Source: CAVQBP01 sp964448105
GTDB lineage: Bacteria; Bacteroidota; Ignavibacteria; Ignavibacteriales; Ignavibacteriaceae
Assembly: GCA_964448105.1 (NCBI GenBank)
Contig: CAYUVK010000016.1
Coordinates: 1 to 60,365, forward strand
DNA: 60,365 nt
Direction: 5' to 3'
Positions 8,532-17,149 of this stretch are shown in pieces. Numbering within the stretch: the stretch's first letter is position 1; the number at the start of each line of letters is the position of its first letter. Made by a program: the position numbers and the translations under genes. The notes beneath the pieces are model-generated. The model did not search any database and was not told where the DNA came from. It saw nothing but the letters and a program-made list of their open reading frames with translations.

Positions 8532-9194
8532 TTCAGCTCCAATTATTTTGATTATAATTATTTTTATACAAAAATTTATCTTTCAAATTATCAGCATTTA
8601 TCTTGCATAAACTAGAACACTTTCTGCCTTTATCTGGATAAACCCCATTGTCATACTAATTGCCACCCCTATTCTTTTAAAAAAAGTTCTATCTGTTCAG
8701 TAAAAATTTTCGGCTGATCCAACCAAATAAGATGTTCGGCTTTTTCAATCATTACAAATTTTGAATTAATGAATAAGGAAATAAATTTTACATTTTTAAT
8801 CATTGTTATATTTACTTTGGGTTTTATTTAATTCACTTTTAATCATGAAAACTGCAGACATAGCCCTTAAAGATTTTCTTCAAAACCATCGCTTTTCCCA
8901 AAAGTTAGAATGTAAAAGTAATTGATAAAATTTGTTTTGTCGTACAATTTCATAAAGTCGAACAAAACTTGATGTCTTGAATGATAAGGTTGGACATACA
9001 GCGGTTTTTAAAGATGATGAACGGTTTAATTTCAGTTTGGTAAAATTGTCCCCAAAAGTTAAAATCTATTTTGGTGAACTTTTCCTCTCGATTACTTATA
9101 ATATTAATAGAATAACTTTTTTAATAACTTCTTTCCAATGAGTTAAATTTCCTTACAATTAAGCCGCCTAACTTATTAAAGCTTATTACCACAA
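8532..9194. other. 663-base stretch without an intact gene
   Basis: Apart from the alpha/beta-hydrolase remnant at 8669-8803 I see no gene with a credible start. On the plus strand a frame open from about 8960 to 9140 reads a plausible-looking peptide (VGHTAVFKDDERFNF and onward) but lacks an ATG and a recognisable family. Two similar short runs, CCCAAAAGTTAGAAT near 8897 and CCCAAAAGTTAAAAT near 9051, may be a degenerate repeat. The stretch looks like decayed sequence. Confidence 0.5.
8669..8803 (-). pseudogene. C-terminal remnant of an alpha/beta hydrolase
   Basis: Reading the minus strand from an ATG at 8803 to a TAG at 8669-8671 gives 44 residues that contain FVMIEKAEHLIWLDQP and end QIELFLKE. 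This is the catalytic-histidine segment and last helix of an alpha/beta hydrolase (GAxHxxxxexP..f...i..Fl). The remaining 220 or so residues, including the nucleophile elbow, are absent upstream. The piece is therefore a leftover of a deleted gene and not a functional enzyme. Confidence 0.6.
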
Positions 9195-10130
9195 TTACCT
9201 CTGATAGCAGCAAATACCAATCTCTTCATTAGTTATAACTGTAAAATCGGATCTTCCTTCCGTCCACGCACCCGAATCGATATAAATATTTTTTCCATTA
9301 TTAAAATTCATATCTAAATAAGGATGATGTGTATGTCCGATTATGCTAATTTTGGCATCAGGCATTTCAGGAATATTCTGCAGTCTTTGTGTATAATAAT
9401 CAAAATATTTCACCCCGAATTTTTCTTTATATTCATCTTCGGAAGGATAATCATAAATAGGGTCTTTACCGGAAGTAACTCCAAACGAATAATTGTCATC
9501 TTTTCCAATTACATTTTCTTTTACTAGAAGAGTTGCAAAAAACTGATTGATTTCTCTAATTGATTTGAAAATCAGCTGGGATACTTCCCAAAACTTTGCA
9601 TTAGGATTCGAAAAATCTTTCCAGCTGTCATTGGTAAAACCATGTTCAATATAAACCTTCCCTTCATTAGCAGAAAAATTAAAACCCGGGAAATGCCGTA
9701 ATTCAAAATCATGGTTGCCGTAAAGAAAATGAGTCCGCATGGCATTCATCGAATTAATAATTTGATCATAAGATGGATGAGACATTCTAATTTCAGCGGC
9801 AGTTGCATTGGCACCTGAAGCTGCGAACCCGGGAAATCTTTGTTCAAAAACATCTCCTATTTGGTAAATGCGCAATGTTTTTCCTTCCAGCGCCATTTCT
9901 TCTTTAATCGTTTCCAAATGATCGAGAAGACTTATCATTGCATTTGCACCAAATTTAAAATTATCAAGATTAGAATTATATATATACATATGCATATCGG
10001 GAATAATAACAAGCATATCGCAGCTTTTCAAAACCAGCTGCCAATCGCTTGGAATTGGAGAGGGATTTCCCCCGTTTGTAATAATTTTAATCCTGTTGTT
10101 TCCGTTTATAAAATCTTCAACTATTTTCAT
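9195..10130 (-). CDS. Calcineurin-like metallophosphoesterase
   Basis: The 311-residue product shows all five metal-site motifs in order: PDMHMYI (D-x-H) near residue 44, GDVFEQ near 92, YGNHDFE near 137, a lone histidine in IEHGFTND near 162, and GHTHHPYLD near 264. These bind two metal ions and hydrolyse phosphate esters. The second motif has Glu two residues beyond GD where many relatives carry Asp. No signal peptide is visible, so it acts in the cytoplasm. The upstream lipoprotein gene ends 6 bases before its start, indicating co-transcription. The phosphoester hydrolysed is unknown. The fragment at the window's left edge belongs to the same superfamily. Confidence 0.85.
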   Translation of the reverse strand: MKIVEDFINGNNRIKIITNGGNPSPIPSDWQLVLKSCDMLVIIPDMHMYIYNSNLDNFKFGANAMISLLDHLETIKEEMALEGKTLRIYQIGDVFEQRFPGFAASGANATAAEIRMSHPSYDQIINSMNAMRTHFLYGNHDFELRHFPGFNFSANEGKVYIEHGFTNDSWKDFSNPNAKFWEVSQLIFKSIREINQFFATLLVKENVIGKDDNYSFGVTSGKDPIYDYPSEDEYKEKFGVKYFDYYTQRLQNIPEMPDAKISIIGHTHHPYLDMNFNNGKNIYIDSGAWTEGRSDFTVITNEEIGICCYQR

Positions 10131-10136
10131 TATATA

Positions 10137-10844
10137 TTATCTCCACTTAAAAGATTTTACCGGAGTTCCGTTAAACTCAATTAATTCTACGGGATATATT
10201 TCGTATTGAAGATCCTTTAATAAAAATGTATTACCATTACTTAAAACCCGAATCGAATACCAGTAAGAGACTTTACGCCATGGATGATCATGGTAATGAA
10301 TTTCGGCGTATAAATTTTTATTACGAGGTAAATTTATAAATGAATTTACGGTACTTAAAACATTTGCTTTCTTTAAATCCGTAATAACAGATGAATAAGT
10401 TGTATCCGGCAGTATAATAACAAGAGTATCTCCGCTGGAAACATCCATTCTATAGAAATTTGGATATTGATACCAAATGTCAAGCTTTCCTTTTTCTGTC
10501 TTAAACTCATCCATAAACACTTGAATGCCCGGATCAACATAAGCCCTTCCCCAACCTTCTATCTCTTCAAGTTGTTGTTTACTACCCAGGCTTGCAACGG
10601 GAATTTTAGTTGTTTTTAAATTATCAGGCCAATCTTTAAAAATTTCCGAAACAATATAGTAGGGCATACCTACTGATAATTTACCTGCTTTTAAGCTGTC
10701 AGCAAGCAAACTCCCATCAACTTTATTATCAAAGCCGACTATATCAGGCTGTTGAAGTGGCGGATAGTGTGTACAATTTAAGCCGGAAAAAATTACTACT
10801 AACAGGTATAAAATGAAATTAGAATTCTGTATTACATTTTTCAT
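10137..10844 (-). CDS. Putative lipoprotein, unknown function
   Basis: The 235-residue product has a signal sequence with lipobox-like FSGLNC, the Cys at about residue 24, so it should be a lipid-anchored envelope protein. The mature part has a repeated strand pattern and a section GKLSVGMPYYIVSEIF that resembles the SmpA/BamE-like start (GMxxxxVxxxlG), followed by a YWYSIRVLSNG strand region. I do not recognise a named family beyond that. It is the first gene of a two-gene unit with the metallophosphoesterase 6 bases downstream, which may point to a shared envelope task. Confidence 0.6.
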   Translation of the reverse strand: MKNVIQNSNFILYLLVVIFSGLNCTHYPPLQQPDIVGFDNKVDGSLLADSLKAGKLSVGMPYYIVSEIFKDWPDNLKTTKIPVASLGSKQQLEEIEGWGRAYVDPGIQVFMDEFKTEKGKLDIWYQYPNFYRMDVSSGDTLVIILPDTTYSSVITDLKKANVLSTVNSFINLPRNKNLYAEIHYHDHPWRKVSYWYSIRVLSNGNTFLLKDLQYEIYPVELIEFNGTPVKSFKWR

Positions 10845-11143
10845 ATTTCATTCCCGAAAGTGTAGTTTATAGATCTGTTTATTTATATTAACAAAAAATA
10901 AGATGAATATTTTGATTGCTGAACTATGAAACAGAACACGGGATATAATGTATTGGCATGTTTAAATAAGAAATATATCTTATTTTTCGTCTGTTAGCAT
11001 TCTAAAATAAATTTTGAAAAAATGAAATGCAAATAGAATTTTGTCTAACGTGACAGCTAATAAAATTGAAAGTATCTGTTAAAAGTAAATATGAAAATTT
11101 GTTTTATTTTTCAAAAGTGGTAATTGTAGTTTTATTGAGAAAC
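10845..11143. other. Non-coding stretch left of the scaffold join
   Basis: About 300 bases of AT-rich sequence with no credible open frame on either strand and no kinase-like coding sequence that could continue the truncated sensor gene to the right of the join. I see no structured RNA or clear promoter in it. Confidence 0.5.
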
Positions 11144-11198
11144 AAAGAATAGTATTACTTCTAATAAGGCAATTCTTTTAATAACAATTCTCTTTCTT
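11144..11198. repeat. 55-base terminal overlap, left copy (assembly artefact)
   Basis: These 55 bases, beginning AAAGAATAGTATTACTTC, are identical to 11299-11353. They lie directly against the N run. Identical contig ends of exactly 55 bases are what a de Bruijn assembler with k=55 leaves on two contigs that touch the same graph node, so this is probably one genomic copy shown twice. Confidence 0.85.
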
Positions 11199-11298
11199 NN
11201 NNNNNNNNNNNNNNNNNNNNNNNNNNNNNNNNNNNNNNNNNNNNNNNNNNNNNNNNNNNNNNNNNNNNNNNNNNNNNNNNNNNNNNNNNNNNNNNNNN
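11199..11298. other. 100-N scaffold gap
   Basis: Exactly 100 N characters, the conventional filler for a gap of unknown length. The flanks are the same 55 bases, so the true gap may be zero or negative (155 excess positions), or the join may cross a repeat. Confidence 0.97.
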
Positions 11299-11353
11299 AA
11301 AGAATAGTATTACTTCTAATAAGGCAATTCTTTTAATAACAATTCTCTTTCTT
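11299..11353. repeat. 55-base terminal overlap, right copy (assembly artefact)
   Basis: Second copy of the 55 bases found at 11144-11198. It holds the last codons and the TAG stop (11316-11318) of the truncated sensor gene. Confidence 0.85.
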
Positions 11354-12083
11354 GAATAAGACTGCTGATTCTCTTTTCTTCTTTTTCTTTTAATTCAGCA
11401 TCTTCAATAAAAGCAATAAAAGTTTTAGAGTTATCAGGAATGCCTTTAGAAATATTTAAAGAAATATTAACTAAGATCACTTCGCCATTTTTTTTAAGCA
11501 TAATTGCTTCAATATAATCACGCTTTAATAAGCCCAAAATTATTTTTTCCTTGGTCTCCAAAAATTCTTTTCTATAATCGGGATGTACAAGCCCTAGAAT
11601 ATTTTTATTTAACAAGTCACCAGGCTGATATCCTAAAAAATCTGTAAAATTTTTATTCACCATTTTCATCCCGCCATCACTATCAAAATATATAACTCCC
11701 GAAGAAATTTTATCAATAACTATTTTTAGTTGTTGTTTAATCTCTTCTGCCGATTCCATATCTTTATTTCGATTATATAGAAGCGCGGTAGTCATCCAGA
11801 GAATTAATATTCCAATTGATCTATTAATTATAGCAATGTTTGTAGATATCCCCGGAGGTGAAAGAAAAAATCCCCCGACACTTAATATGATACTAGCAGT
11901 ACCGAATATAATTATATAATATTTAGGTAATTTAGTAGCAGTATAAAAAATTACAGCTAAATAAAAAAACCAATCTAAATAACCTCTAGGTGTAATAGCA
12001 TCAATGATGAAAATTAAAATATTAAAAACAATAACTGAAATTACTATTACTAATTTACCACTATGTCTATTATTTTTAATCAT
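11316..12083 (-). pseudogene. Sensor histidine kinase truncated before the H-box (membrane sensor + PAS only)
   Basis: The 255-residue frame has three to four hydrophobic helices (roughly residues 10-100), then a PAS domain (about 115-235, with FDSDGGMKMVNKNF and FLGYQPGDL), then a helix ending LIQERELLLKEL. In HisKA_2/HWE-type kinases that helix runs straight into the phospho-acceptor box (..KEIHHRVKNNLQ). Here it reads KELPY and stops. The lost part should be the H-box and ATPase domain. The cut lies 17 bases from a contig end, so it may be real truncation or an assembly effect. As written it can sense but cannot phosphorylate. Confidence 0.7.
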
Positions 12084-12301
12084 AAAATGATAAAATCTTA
12101 TTAAACATAACTTTTAATTGAAAGAAAAGATAAGGAGTGAAATAACTAAAATATGTGCTGTAAAATAAAAGTATGATGCGGAGAACATTATCATTAATAT
12201 AAGGATTCTTGCAAATATTACCAGGAAACGAGATTTTTAGTTCTTAAAGAAGAGTTTTAAGATATTGTCAGCCATCTGCCGATATGAATTTATTGAAGAA
12301 A

Positions 12302-14617
12302 TTATTTTTTCTGATTAAAGATATCATCCAGTAAATCAATTAATGCAAATTTATCAAAAGGTTTTGCAATGTAATGAGTACATCCCGAAGCAAGAAACCT
12401 TTCTCTATCTCCCAGCATTGCATATGCAGTTACAGCAAGTACTGGTATTTCATTATACCCGGGTATTTTTTTCAACTTTTGAGCAACTTCAAGGCCGTTC
12501 ATTCCGAATCCTAAATCTATATCCATCAATATTGCAGAATAATTTTTCTTTTCTGCCATTTGTAATGCGGTTAATCCGTCGATTGCAGCATCGACCAAAT
12601 ATTTTTCTTGAAGGTAAATCTTTATTATATCTATTGAAGGTACGTCATTTTCAACTAATAATAAAGCCGGCTTTTCTTTTTTTTCTTCCATATAAAGTTC
12701 CTTATTTTCATTAACATAAATATCTTTTTCAGGTTGATAAACTACAGCAGATGGAAATTTAACAATAAATTTGGATCCGACACCAAGCTTACTTGTAACT
12801 GAAATTTCACCATCTAATAATTCTACAAATTTTTTTGTAACTGTTAGTCCTAACCCTGTCCCTTCAAAACTTCTAGCATAACCTTCACTTGCCTGTCTGA
12901 ACGGTTCGAAAATCATCTCTATATTTTCGGCAGGAATTCCGATCCCGGTATCTTCTATTTCTATTTGAGAAAGCTCTTTTTCATTTTCAATTTTTCTTCT
13001 TGCCGTTATAGTTACATTGCCGCGGTTTGTATATTTGATAGCATTATTAATCAAATTTTCTACAATTTGAACAAACATTCTTTTATCAAGTTTAGATGTA
13101 ATATTTTTATTACCGACTTTTAACTTCAGTTTTAAGTTTTTTTCAATCGCAGCTATTTGAAAGAGTTTAACGGTTTCTTTTAGAATTTGAGGAATATCAA
13201 GAATAGCTAAATTTATATCAATTTTATTAGCTTCAATTCTTGATAAGTCTAAAATTAAATTTAAAGTTTCTTTTAATCTGTTACCGCTTTTAAGAAGAGT
13301 GAAAGCCATTTCTTTCAATGCCGGATCATTCAATTCACCATATAATGTTTCTGCATAACCTAAAATTCCAATCATAGGAGTTCTTAATTCATGACTCATG
13401 TTTGCCAGAAACACTGATTTCAATCTATTCATCTCTTCTGCTTTTTCTTTTGCAATTCTCAACTCCAATTCATTTTTCTTTCTTTCGGTTATATCTTCCT
13501 GTAAACCTAAAAAGTGAGTTATATTTCCATCGGAATCTTTTACCGGTGAAATTAAAGCCGAGGCCCAATATAATTCACCGTTTTTCTTTTTATTATGAAA
13601 TTCCCCTGTCCAATCATTACCTGCTTTAATGGTATTCCATAATATTTCATATTCAGAGGCAGGTTTTAATTTTGATGATAAAATCCTCGGATTTTTCCCG
13701 ATTATTTCTTCTATTGAATAACCGGTAACTTCCTGGAATTTTGGATTGATATACTCAATGCTTCCTTCAATGTCGGTAATAATAATAGAAACAGGACTCT
13801 GGTGAACTGCGCGGGATAAAATCCTGAGCTGATCCTGTGATTTTTTATTTTCAGTTTTATCGATTATAAAACCCCTTAAACCGACAATACCTTCCTCAGA
13901 TTGAATCGGGCTAGCACTAATTTCAGCAGGAAACGTAAAACCGTTCTTTTTCAAAATATTGTATTCCTTGTTATATAATGTTTTCCCAGTCAAAATTTCA
14001 GAAATATCTTTATTCGCTTTTTCCCTTTCGGACGGCACAATAATCTCAATTGCGGAAAGACCTTTTTTTAATTCTTCGCCTGAGTACCCGGTCATTTCAA
14101 GTGCATTATTATTTGCATAAGTTATAAATCCTAAAGAATCAATTTCAAAAATCATTTGGGGGAGCATTTCTGCAAGATCTTTAAACTTTTTCTCACTGTT
14201 CTTAATTTTATCAATTGAATTTTTACGTTCCGTTATATCCAGGAGGGTTCCTAAAATAGCGGGCATCCCATTGTAAGTTACATAAGAACCAAATACTTCT
14301 ATAAAAATAATTTTTTTATCTTTAGTTAATCCCCTGAACTCATAATTAACGGATCGTACATCACCTTTTATCCGATTCAAGATATTTTTTTCAACTATTG
14401 CAAAATCTTTGGGATAAGTTAAATCCTTAGGGCCTTTTTTATCCAACAATTCTTCAACCGTAAAACCGAATATTTCAGTAAACTTGGGATTAACATATTT
14501 AAATACGCCATCTTGAATAAGATAAATCCCGACTAAAGATTTTTCAGCTAAAATATTAAAATCAATCTCGGTTTTCTTTTGTGTTTCTTGAAGGTTTCCC
14601 TTTTCAGTTTCAGACAT
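12302..14617 (-). CDS. Hybrid sensor histidine kinase (PAS-PAS-PAS-HisKA-HATPase-REC)
   Basis: The 771-residue product has no membrane segment, so it is a cytoplasmic sensor. Three PAS domains occupy about residues 20-130, 140-258 and 265-385, the third ending with a PAC-type GLQEDITERK. HisKA follows with MSHELRTP, phospho-acceptor His409. The ATPase domain has N-box NLINNAIKYT (521-530), G1 DTGIGI (556-561) and G2 GTGLGL (586-591). A C-terminal receiver (about 650-765) has an acidic start VEND, phospho-acceptor Asp699 in LMDIDL, the usual Thr in VTAYA and Lys in AKPFD. All catalytic residues are present. The output partner is not encoded nearby; the truncated kinase lies downstream on the same strand. 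Confidence 0.93.
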   Translation of the reverse strand: MSETEKGNLQETQKKTEIDFNILAEKSLVGIYLIQDGVFKYVNPKFTEIFGFTVEELLDKKGPKDLTYPKDFAIVEKNILNRIKGDVRSVNYEFRGLTKDKKIIFIEVFGSYVTYNGMPAILGTLLDITERKNSIDKIKNSEKKFKDLAEMLPQMIFEIDSLGFITYANNNALEMTGYSGEELKKGLSAIEIIVPSEREKANKDISEILTGKTLYNKEYNILKKNGFTFPAEISASPIQSEEGIVGLRGFIIDKTENKKSQDQLRILSRAVHQSPVSIIITDIEGSIEYINPKFQEVTGYSIEEIIGKNPRILSSKLKPASEYEILWNTIKAGNDWTGEFHNKKKNGELYWASALISPVKDSDGNITHFLGLQEDITERKKNELELRIAKEKAEEMNRLKSVFLANMSHELRTPMIGILGYAETLYGELNDPALKEMAFTLLKSGNRLKETLNLILDLSRIEANKIDINLAILDIPQILKETVKLFQIAAIEKNLKLKLKVGNKNITSKLDKRMFVQIVENLINNAIKYTNRGNVTITARRKIENEKELSQIEIEDTGIGIPAENIEMIFEPFRQASEGYARSFEGTGLGLTVTKKFVELLDGEISVTSKLGVGSKFIVKFPSAVVYQPEKDIYVNENKELYMEEKKEKPALLLVENDVPSIDIIKIYLQEKYLVDAAIDGLTALQMAEKKNYSAILMDIDLGFGMNGLEVAQKLKKIPGYNEIPVLAVTAYAMLGDRERFLASGCTHYIAKPFDKFALIDLLDDIFNQKK

Positions 14618-14854
14618 TTTTAATTAATTATTTTAATAACACTTAAATTATTAAAATAAATATATTTATAAAAATTTTTTTAATGATTAAACTTTGATTA
14701 ATTCAGGCAGGTAAAATGAAATTATAGTAATATTTAACCGAAGTTTGAAAGTTATATAATAGTTTTTAAATTAAAAAAGATCTAATAGCACATACAAGAT
14801 TTTTTATTAGATACGAAAATTAAAAGATAAAATCTAATAGTAATAAAAATTATT

Positions 14855-16438
14855 TTATGCTATTAACTTTTTACTTTTGTGATATTTAAAAAGCTTATAA
14901 TTTATACTATCATTCAAAGCCTGAAAACTGGCTTCAATTATATTTGCCGATACACCAACAGTTGACCAGCTTTCCGAACCATCACTTGATTGAATCATAA
15001 CTCTAACCTTAGCATAAGTACCTTCTTTTTCATCCAGAACTCTAACTTTATAATCGACAAGTTTTATAAGTGATATTTCCGGATAAAACCTAAGCAAAGC
15101 TTTTCTCAGTGCGTTGTCAAGAGCATTAACAGGACCATCGCCATCCGATGCTGTATGCTCTATTTCGCCATCAACTTCTACCTTTAAAACCGCTTCCGAT
15201 TTTGAATGCCCTTCATCATCAAATGTAACATGAACTTTAGAATCAACTACATTATAAAATGGAGAAAATGTATTCATCTCGGAATTCAGCAATAATTCAA
15301 ATGACGCTTCTGCTCCGTCAAACTGGAATCCGCCATGTTCAAGAGTTTTAACATAATCGACTACTCTTTTACTTATCTCTTTATTCTCCGAAATATCTAT
15401 TCCGAGTTCTTTAGCTTTATACCTAATATTACTTTGCCCGGAAAGATCTGAAACAAGGACCCGCTGTTTATTACCGACAGTTTCAGGAGAAATATGTTCA
15501 TACATTTTACTGTCCTTTAACACAGCGCTAACATGTATACCCCCTTTATGTGCAAATGCGGATTTTCCAACAAAGGGAGCCCTGCTGTTAGGCGATAGAT
15601 TCATTAACTCGTAAACAAAATGTGAAATCGATGTTAAATGTTCAAGATTTATTTCTTGCATTGTTTTTTTATTTAACTTTAAAATTAAATTAGGAATTAT
15701 ACTGCATAAATTAGCGTTGCCGCATCTTTCTCCTACTCCGTTTATAGTACCCTGTACATGAACTGCACCTGCTTCAATTGCAGCCAGCGAATTGGCTACT
15801 CCAAGTTCACTGTCATTGTGAGCATGTATTCCTACCCTGACTTTAAGATAATTTTTAACCTCATTTACAATTGAAAAAACTTCACTTGGCAATGAGCCGC
15901 CGTTAGTATCGCATAAAACAATTACATCAGCTCCGGCACTTTCGGCAGCTTTTAACATTTTAATTGCAAATTCTTTATCATCTTTATACCCGTCAAAAAA
16001 ATGTTCCGCATCGTAAATTAATCTTATCCCTTTACTCCTTATAAATTCTACTGATTTATAAATTAATTCCTCATTTTCCTCCTCAGATAAGCTGAGTGAC
16101 TTTTGAGAATGAAGTTTCCAGGTTTTACCGAAAATTGAAACAGTTGGAGTTTCGGCTTTTATTAGAGCTAAAAGATTAGGATCATTTTGAATATTCTGCA
16201 AAGAGCGGGCAGTGGAACCGAATGCACAAACCTGCGCGTGATTCAATTTTAAACTTTTTGCTTTGTTAAAAAATTCTTCATCCCGCGGATTACTTCCCGG
16301 CCAGCCGCCTTCAATAACATCAATACCAAATTCATCAAGCCTCTGTGAAATCAATAATTTATCCTGAACAGATAGGTTGATCCCTTCCCCTTGAGTTCCA
16401 TCTCTTAAAGTTGTATCAAATAGCTCTATTTTATCCAT
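14855..16438 (-). CDS. cimA: (R)-citramalate synthase
   Basis: The enzyme condenses acetyl-CoA with pyruvate to (R)-citramalate, the first step of the threonine-independent route to 2-oxobutyrate and isoleucine. The 527-residue product starts with the HMGL-like barrel motif FDTTLRDGTQGEG (residues 7-19). GTQGEG, and EGGWPGSNPRD near residue 43, separate citramalate synthases from isopropylmalate synthases (GEQSPG). IHAHNDSELG near 206 carries the metal-binding histidines, and a LeuA-type regulatory domain fills the last about 130 residues. It is the last gene of the ilv-leu run, 126 bases after leuD. LeuC, LeuD and LeuB next to it can also carry citramalate on to 2-oxobutyrate, which fits the clustering. 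Confidence 0.93.
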   Translation of the reverse strand: MDKIELFDTTLRDGTQGEGINLSVQDKLLISQRLDEFGIDVIEGGWPGSNPRDEEFFNKAKSLKLNHAQVCAFGSTARSLQNIQNDPNLLALIKAETPTVSIFGKTWKLHSQKSLSLSEEENEELIYKSVEFIRSKGIRLIYDAEHFFDGYKDDKEFAIKMLKAAESAGADVIVLCDTNGGSLPSEVFSIVNEVKNYLKVRVGIHAHNDSELGVANSLAAIEAGAVHVQGTINGVGERCGNANLCSIIPNLILKLNKKTMQEINLEHLTSISHFVYELMNLSPNSRAPFVGKSAFAHKGGIHVSAVLKDSKMYEHISPETVGNKQRVLVSDLSGQSNIRYKAKELGIDISENKEISKRVVDYVKTLEHGGFQFDGAEASFELLLNSEMNTFSPFYNVVDSKVHVTFDDEGHSKSEAVLKVEVDGEIEHTASDGDGPVNALDNALRKALLRFYPEISLIKLVDYKVRVLDEKEGTYAKVRVMIQSSDGSESWSTVGVSANIIEASFQALNDSINYKLFKYHKSKKLIA

Positions 16439-16477
16439 AGTTATTTTTCCATTTTAATTTGTTCAAAATATTTTATT

Positions 16478-16550
16478 CTTAATCTTACTCTTACTCCTAA
16501 TCTTAATCTTCTCTTCTTAATTAACTCATACACCAACGAGTAAGATTAAG
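16478..16550. repeat. Inverted repeat between leuD and cimA
   Basis: CTTAATCTTACTC (16478-16490) and GAGTAAGATTAAG (16538-16550) are perfect 13-base arms around 47 bases of pyrimidine-rich sequence holding more CTTAATCTT copies. On the cimA transcript this could fold and uncouple cimA from the upstream genes, but there is no clean U-run for a terminator. Confidence 0.5.
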
Positions 16551-16564
16551 GTTAAGAACAATTA

Positions 16565-17125
16565 TTAAATCATCATACCATTCTGCCTAGCATATTCAAA
16601 AATATTCCCGGCTTCAATAATTGGCAATACATCTCCTAATGGCCTTAGTTTATATGATTCACCGGTAGCAAAATTCTTCAAAGTATTTTCATTTAGATCA
16701 ATTTCAAGTTCATCACCTGTCTTAATTTTATCATTGAGCTTTTGAGAAGTTTCATAAGGAATTAAAAAGCCGCCATCAACACAATTCCTATAAAAAATTC
16801 TTGCATAACTTTCTGCAATTATTGCCTCAGCTCCCGCAATATTTAATGCGAAAGGTGCATGTTCACGGGATGAGCCGCAGCCAAAATTTGCTCCCCCGAT
16901 TATAATATTATATTCTGAATTAGATGCATCGCCTTTAATAAACGGAATGGCGCCTTGAGGCAAACCTGCAGATTGCAGCGGGACTCCGGACAGTGCGAAG
17001 TGTCCATATTTTTTAGATTCTTCCGGATCACTTAAACTGTATACTAAGTGTTCAGCAGGAATGATCTGATCAGTGTCAATATTATCACCTAATACAAAAG
17101 CTCTGCCTTTAATTATTTTTTCCAA
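16565..17125 (-). CDS. leuD: 3-isopropylmalate dehydratase small subunit
   Basis: This swivel subunit works with LeuC to isomerise 2-isopropylmalate to 3-isopropylmalate and probably citramalate to methylmalate. The 186-residue product shows the opening DNIDTDQIIPAEHLVY (residues 14-29), the substrate loop NFGCGSSREHAP near residue 80-91 and the late strand DGGFLIPYE. The length is typical of the shorter LeuD class. It starts 24 bases after leuC ends, and the pair is surely co-transcribed. Confidence 0.94.
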   Translation of the reverse strand: MEKIIKGRAFVLGDNIDTDQIIPAEHLVYSLSDPEESKKYGHFALSGVPLQSAGLPQGAIPFIKGDASNSEYNIIIGGANFGCGSSREHAPFALNIAGAEAIIAESYARIFYRNCVDGGFLIPYETSQKLNDKIKTGDELEIDLNENTLKNFATGESYKLRPLGDVLPIIEAGNIFEYARQNGMMI

Positions 17126-17149
17126 TTTTATTTCTCCAAGAATTATAGG

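Noticed and set aside
8960..9140. Plus-strand open frame of about 55 codons
   Set aside because: It opens after a TAA, has no ATG or ribosome site and resembles no family, although its composition is not absurd for coding sequence.
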